Source of the DNA: an uncultured Veillonellaceae bacterium | Lineage (GTDB): Bacteria; Bacillota; Negativicutes; Veillonellales; Dialisteraceae | Direction of reading: 5' to 3' | DNA length: 16,375 bases | Assembly (NCBI GenBank): GCA_958439155.1 | Contig: CAUBUJ010000022.1 | Span: 1 to 16,375, forward strand | Made by a program: the position numbers and the translations under genes | Notes under the pieces: generated by a model | What the model saw: only the letters and a program-made list of their open reading frames with translations | Told to the model about the DNA's origin: nothing | Database searches by the model: none | Part shown: piece after piece, positions 14,175 through 16,375 of the stretch | Layout: each line of letters opens with the position of its first letter | Position numbering within the stretch: the first letter of the stretch is position 1

Positions 14175-14570
14175 TTACTCCCGGATCCTCTTCTGATCGA
14201 CCACAGGTTCCTGGCCTCCATAAAGCGCATGGTGCGGCACATGCATGCCGAGCGTGGTTTCTGCGATCCGCTGGATCCGCGCAGGAGATTCCAGACGGGC
14301 CACCTCCAGACGGGCCGCTTCATTTCCCTTTTCCAGGGAAATAATTTCCGTCCGGAGCTGCTGCAGTTCATAGCCCTGCTCCCCAATATGGACATTCATG
14401 AAATAAAAGAAAGCGCCTATGGCGATAAGGAGCAGAGCCAGAATTTCCATGTCTCTCCAGGATACGGCCAATGAAGCCGTTTTTTCTACCGCAGCTTCTC
14501 TCTCTGCCCGCCCGTAAGCCCGCGGCAGGGCATGACTGTAATTCAACATTTCTGCATCCTGAGACAACAT
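14175..14570 (-). CDS. ftsL: FtsL-like cell division protein
   Basis: A 131-residue small bitopic protein with FtsL/DivIC topology: about 40 cytoplasmic residues, one membrane segment (about 42-60, EILALLLIAIGAFFYFMNV), a periplasmic heptad-rich coiled coil (about 66-98, ELQQLRTEIISLEKGNEAARL) and the family-typical end SPARIQRIAETTLGM (95-109). It would form a complex with FtsQ and FtsB/DivIC and recruit FtsW-FtsI. The position directly after rsmH is that of ftsL. The start is uncertain: ATG 14570 has AAAGGGGA about ten bases upstream, while ATG 14549 (MLNYSH) has AGGA seven bases upstream and drops seven residues. Sequence identity in this family is low, so the call rests on topology and position. 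Confidence 0.88.
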   Translation of the reverse strand: MLSQDAEMLNYSHALPRAYGRAEREAAVEKTASLAVSWRDMEILALLLIAIGAFFYFMNVHIGEQGYELQQLRTEIISLEKGNEAARLEVARLESPARIQRIAETTLGMHVPHHALYGGQEPVVDQKRIRE

Positions 14571-14627
14571 GGTAATCCATTCCCCTTTCTTTGAATTCTG
14601 CCCTGGCTTGCGTACTTCTCCGGCAGG

Positions 14628-15560
14628 TTATAATTTTTCCGCAATACGGAGCGTCGCGCTCCTTGCTCTCGGATTCTGTTCCAGTTCTTCCGCTGACGGC
14701 CGGACCGGCTTGCCTATCAGTTTAATTTCCCTATGATGATGACATTGGCATACAGGAAGTTCAGGCGGACAAATGCAGTCTTTGGCCATTTCCCTGAATA
14801 CATTTTTTATGATCCTGTCTTCGAGAGACTGGAACGTAATGACGCCGATCCGTCCGCCCGGGGCCAGATGGGCTACGCAGGTCCGCATCGTCTTTTCCAG
14901 AATCCGCAGTTCTCCATTGACTTCGATCCGGATGGCCTGAAAAGTGCGTTTCGCCGGATGGGGGCCGTCTTTTCTGGCTCCTGCCGGAACGGCCGCCTTG
15001 ATGCAGTGAACCAGCTCAAAGGTGGTGGCAATCGGTTTCTCCCGGCGCATGTCCACAATGAACCGGGCAATGCGGCGGGCCCACCGTTCTTCCCCATATT
15101 CACGGATGATTTTTTCCAGTTCCTCTTCGCTGTACGAATTGACCACTTCGAAAGCGGTTAGGGGATTCCGCTGGTCCATCCGCATGTCGAGCTCCCCGTC
15201 ATGCATATAGGAAAATCCCCGCGCCCCTTCATCAAGCTGGCGGGAAGATACCCCCAGATCGAAAAGAAATCCATTCACAGGACCGATATGCCGGTCATCC
15301 AGAATCTGTCCAATATGGGAAAAATTATCCCGCACCAGCATATGCCGGCAGGTGACCTGGGAAAGCCTCTTCCCTGCTGCTTCTATCGCTTCCTCATCCT
15401 GGTCCACGCCGATCAAAAGGGCGTCTTTGTGAAGAAGTCCTGCCAGAGCCAGGGAATGCCCGCCGCCGCCAAGGGTACAGTCCACATAGATGCCGTCTGG
15501 AGAATTCAGCACGCCTCCCACCAGTTCGTGCAAGAGGACACTCACATGATGAAATTCCAT
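14628..15560 (-). CDS. rsmH: 16S rRNA (cytosine(1402)-N(4))-methyltransferase RsmH
   Basis: A 310-residue SAM-dependent enzyme that N4-methylates C1402 in the decoding centre of 16S rRNA. It has the N-terminal HHVSVLLHELV (4-14), the SAM-binding VDCTLGGGGHS (26-36) and GVDQDEEAI (51-59), FLFDLGVSSRQLDE, ARGFSY, and the C-terminal LEDRIIKNVF and NPRARSATLRIAEK. The length is typical. The ATG at 15560 has AGGAGG five bases upstream. It lies 12 nt after mraZ, the near-universal mraZ-rsmH pair at the head of dcw clusters. Confidence 0.98.
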   Translation of the reverse strand: MEFHHVSVLLHELVGGVLNSPDGIYVDCTLGGGGHSLALAGLLHKDALLIGVDQDEEAIEAAGKRLSQVTCRHMLVRDNFSHIGQILDDRHIGPVNGFLFDLGVSSRQLDEGARGFSYMHDGELDMRMDQRNPLTAFEVVNSYSEEELEKIIREYGEERWARRIARFIVDMRREKPIATTFELVHCIKAAVPAGARKDGPHPAKRTFQAIRIEVNGELRILEKTMRTCVAHLAPGGRIGVITFQSLEDRIIKNVFREMAKDCICPPELPVCQCHHHREIKLIGKPVRPSAEELEQNPRARSATLRIAEKL

Positions 15561-15572
15561 TGAAGCCTCCTG

Positions 15573-16010
15573 TTATACATTAAAATCGAGAGGAAGATCC
15601 AGGGATTCCGCAATATCCGCAACCGATCCGCTTTCTTCCCGGGACGCCTGGAGCAGGGAAGGATTCCAAATCTCAATGGTGTCGCCTACGCCGATGATCT
15701 TGGCGTCCTTTTCCAACTTTCCGTAGGTGCGCAAATGGGCAGGTATGAGGATTCTCCCCTGCCTGTCACATTCAATTTCGGAACTGCCGCCGATCAAAAA
15801 GCGGCGAAGCTGTCGTACGCCCGCTTTGGTGGAGGGAAGCTGCTGCAGTTTTTCTGCCATCCGCTCCCAGCGCTCCCGTGGATAAATGGTAATGCACGAA
15901 TCAAGTCCCGGAGACAGAAAGAAAGAGTTTCCCAGTTCTTCTCTGAAACGGGCGGGAAGAATCATGCGTCCCTTCGCATCAATGGTATGCGAATATTCAT
16001 TCATAAACAT
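15573..16010 (-). CDS. mraZ: Transcriptional regulator MraZ
   Basis: A 145-residue DNA-binding regulator with two SpoVT/AbrB-like half-domains: DAKGRMILPARFREEL (11-26) and a second copy with ECDRQGRILIPAHLR. MraZ proteins form rings and control their own dcw operon through direct TGG(G) repeats. The ATG at 16010 (MFMNEYSHTIDAKGRM) matches the Bacillus-type start MFMGEY; an ATG at 16004 is possible. Ribosome binding is provided by the purine-rich AAGGGGTGAGGA just upstream. It is first in the cluster, with a matching operator array upstream. Confidence 0.98.
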   Translation of the reverse strand: MFMNEYSHTIDAKGRMILPARFREELGNSFFLSPGLDSCITIYPRERWERMAEKLQQLPSTKAGVRQLRRFLIGGSSEIECDRQGRILIPAHLRTYGKLEKDAKIIGVGDTIEIWNPSLLQASREESGSVADIAESLDLPLDFNV

Positions 16011-16017
16011 TCTTCCT

Positions 16018-16062
16018 CACCCCTTTCACCACTTTTATCCACATTCTACCATAATTTCCCAC
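16018..16062 (-). promoter_or_regulatory. MraZ operator: tandem TGG boxes with 10-nt period
   Basis: On the minus strand, GTGGG (16062-16058), ATGGT (16052-16048), GTGGA (16042-16038) and GTGGT (16032-16028) recur at exactly 10-nt intervals, followed by a degenerate GGGGT (16022-16018). Known MraZ sites are direct TGGG-type repeats with one helical turn between copies, just upstream of mraZ. The array overlaps the -10 box and the predicted start of transcription, as expected for autorepression. Confidence 0.8.
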
Positions 16063-16072
16063 TCTGCTACAA
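16043..16072 (-). promoter_or_regulatory. Probable promoter of mraZ and the dcw cluster
   Basis: On the minus strand, TTGTAG (16072-16067), an 18-bp spacer and TAGAAT (16048-16043). The -10 is one base from consensus; the -35 is weak, but an AT-rich stretch (about 16073-16087) lies directly upstream and could act as an UP element. The start would fall near 16036, inside the TGG box array. An alternative -10 (TATATA, about 16087-16082) has no good -35. Confidence 0.55.
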
Positions 16073-16170
16073 TAAAAATTCTATATAAGGCCGATTTTTT
16101 CGCATAAAAAACATGCCGGCCTATGTGGAAAAGATTCTTCCCGGCAGAAATGATGGGAATATGTGGGGGA

Positions 16171-16243
16171 GAGCGGCGGCCTTTCCCAGTTTCGCATGCC
16201 ATCTTTCCTGCTTTTTCTTGAAACCCCATAAGGCCGGCCGCTC
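16171..16243 (-). repeat. GC-rich nested inverted repeat, possible structured RNA
   Basis: GAGCGGCGGCC (16171-16181) is the complement, apart from one extra base, of GGCCGGCCGCTC (16232-16243), leaving about 50 nt between. Inside, GGTTTC and GAAACT on the minus strand can form a second stem of five Watson-Crick pairs plus one G-U. The outer pair would be A-C on the plus strand. No T-run follows. I do not recognise a known RNA family. Confidence 0.35.
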
Positions 16244-16273
16244 CTGGTGGGGAATTTTCCCAAATAAAAAAAT

Positions 16274-16308
16274 AAAAAGGATGCCATGTGATGCATGACA
16301 TCCTTTTT
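16274..16308. terminator. Bidirectional intrinsic terminator upstream of mraZ
   Basis: A 10-bp perfect inverted repeat AAAAAGGATG / CATCCTTTTT (16274-16283 with 16299-16308), extended by an inner CATG/CATG pairing across one mismatch. On the minus strand it ends in five U followed by further T-rich sequence, so it probably ends a minus-strand gene located to the right of the window. The symmetric A/T flanks would also work on the plus strand. Confidence 0.85.
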
Positions 16309-16375
16309 CAAAAGCGCTGTATATTTCTTATTAATCAAAAAATCAAAAAGGAAATTCACAATCCCACGCTTTTTT

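Larger units (their letters stand above)
16011..16375. other. Non-coding head of the cluster (365 nt)
   Basis: I see no convincing gene here. It holds, from mraZ outward: the TGG box array and promoter; a short hairpin region at 16089-16121 (GGCCG/CGGCC around GCAT/ATGC); a GC-rich nested inverted repeat at 16171-16243; AT-rich sequence; a terminator at 16274-16308; and about 67 nt of AT-rich sequence to the edge. A minus-strand frame is open from the right edge to 16081, but it runs through the terminator and its translation is of mixed low complexity with no recognisable domain. Confidence 0.7.

Noticed and set aside
16318..16346. Minus-strand promoter-like TTGATT-17-TATACA near the right edge
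   Set aside because: Transcription from it would start almost at once into the terminator hairpin at 16274-16308, and the AT-rich context makes chance matches likely.
16035..16359. Minus-strand open frames upstream of mraZ (88 and 92+ residues)
   Set aside because: They read through the terminator at 16274-16308 and into the mraZ promoter, and their translations look like non-coding sequence.
1..16375. Search for CRISPR arrays, tRNA or rRNA genes, insertion sequences, attachment sites or phage genes
   Set aside because: None seen: no regularly spaced repeats beyond the TGG boxes, no transposase or integrase, no tRNA-like cloverleaf recognised. The region looks like vertically inherited core genome.

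Overview
This window carries a division and cell wall (dcw) cluster, transcribed on the minus strand and read here from right to left. The order is mraZ, rsmH, ftsL-like, murE, murF, mraY, murD, murG, murC, ddl, ftsQ/divIB, ftsZ, followed by nrdR, gmhA, gmhB and a WaaC-like heptosyltransferase. The far left holds the 3' end of one unidentified plus-strand gene, which converges on the heptosyltransferase over a shared bidirectional terminator.

The organism is probably a diderm Firmicute (Negativicutes, in the Dialister/Megasphaera/Selenomonas range). This is inferred from three things: a Bacillus-like MraZ start, NrdR encoded just downstream of ftsZ, and ADP-heptose/LPS inner-core genes, which monoderm Firmicutes normally lack. 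MurE carries the DNPR motif expected of a meso-diaminopimelate-adding enzyme, as in a Gram-negative-type envelope. I cannot fix the genus from the sequence alone.

Layout: (1) 1-327, partial unknown gene; 326-377, 19-bp perfect bidirectional terminator. (2) 385-2942, tightly overlapping nrdR-gmhA-gmhB-waaC unit. (3) 2977-3010, intrinsic terminator of ftsZ; 3048-4073, ftsZ. (4) 4074-4308, a 235-nt gap where ftsA would be expected, holding a hairpin and a strong sigma-A-type promoter for ftsZ. (5) 4309-13896, ftsQ to murE, nearly gapless with translational overlaps. (6) 13897-14174, a 278-nt gap where ftsI would be expected, holding a long hairpin, a sigma-A-type promoter for murE and a structured leader. 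(7) 14175-16010, ftsL, rsmH, mraZ. (8) 16011-16375, the cluster head, with a 10-nt-periodic array of TGG boxes (MraZ operator), a promoter, GC-rich nested inverted repeats and a terminator for whatever lies to the right.

The Mur enzymes run from UDP-MurNAc (MurC, MurD, MurE, MurF) to lipid I (MraY) and lipid II (MurG), with Ddl supplying D-Ala-D-Ala. FtsL, FtsQ and FtsZ supply part of the divisome. RsmH methylates 16S rRNA and MraZ autoregulates the cluster. Four usual members are absent from their expected places: ftsI, ftsW, murB and ftsA. The ftsI and ftsA places each hold a hairpin-plus-promoter module. The similarity of those two modules, including hairpin loops that share GAGGAnnnACC, is the most unusual feature of an otherwise ordinary core region.
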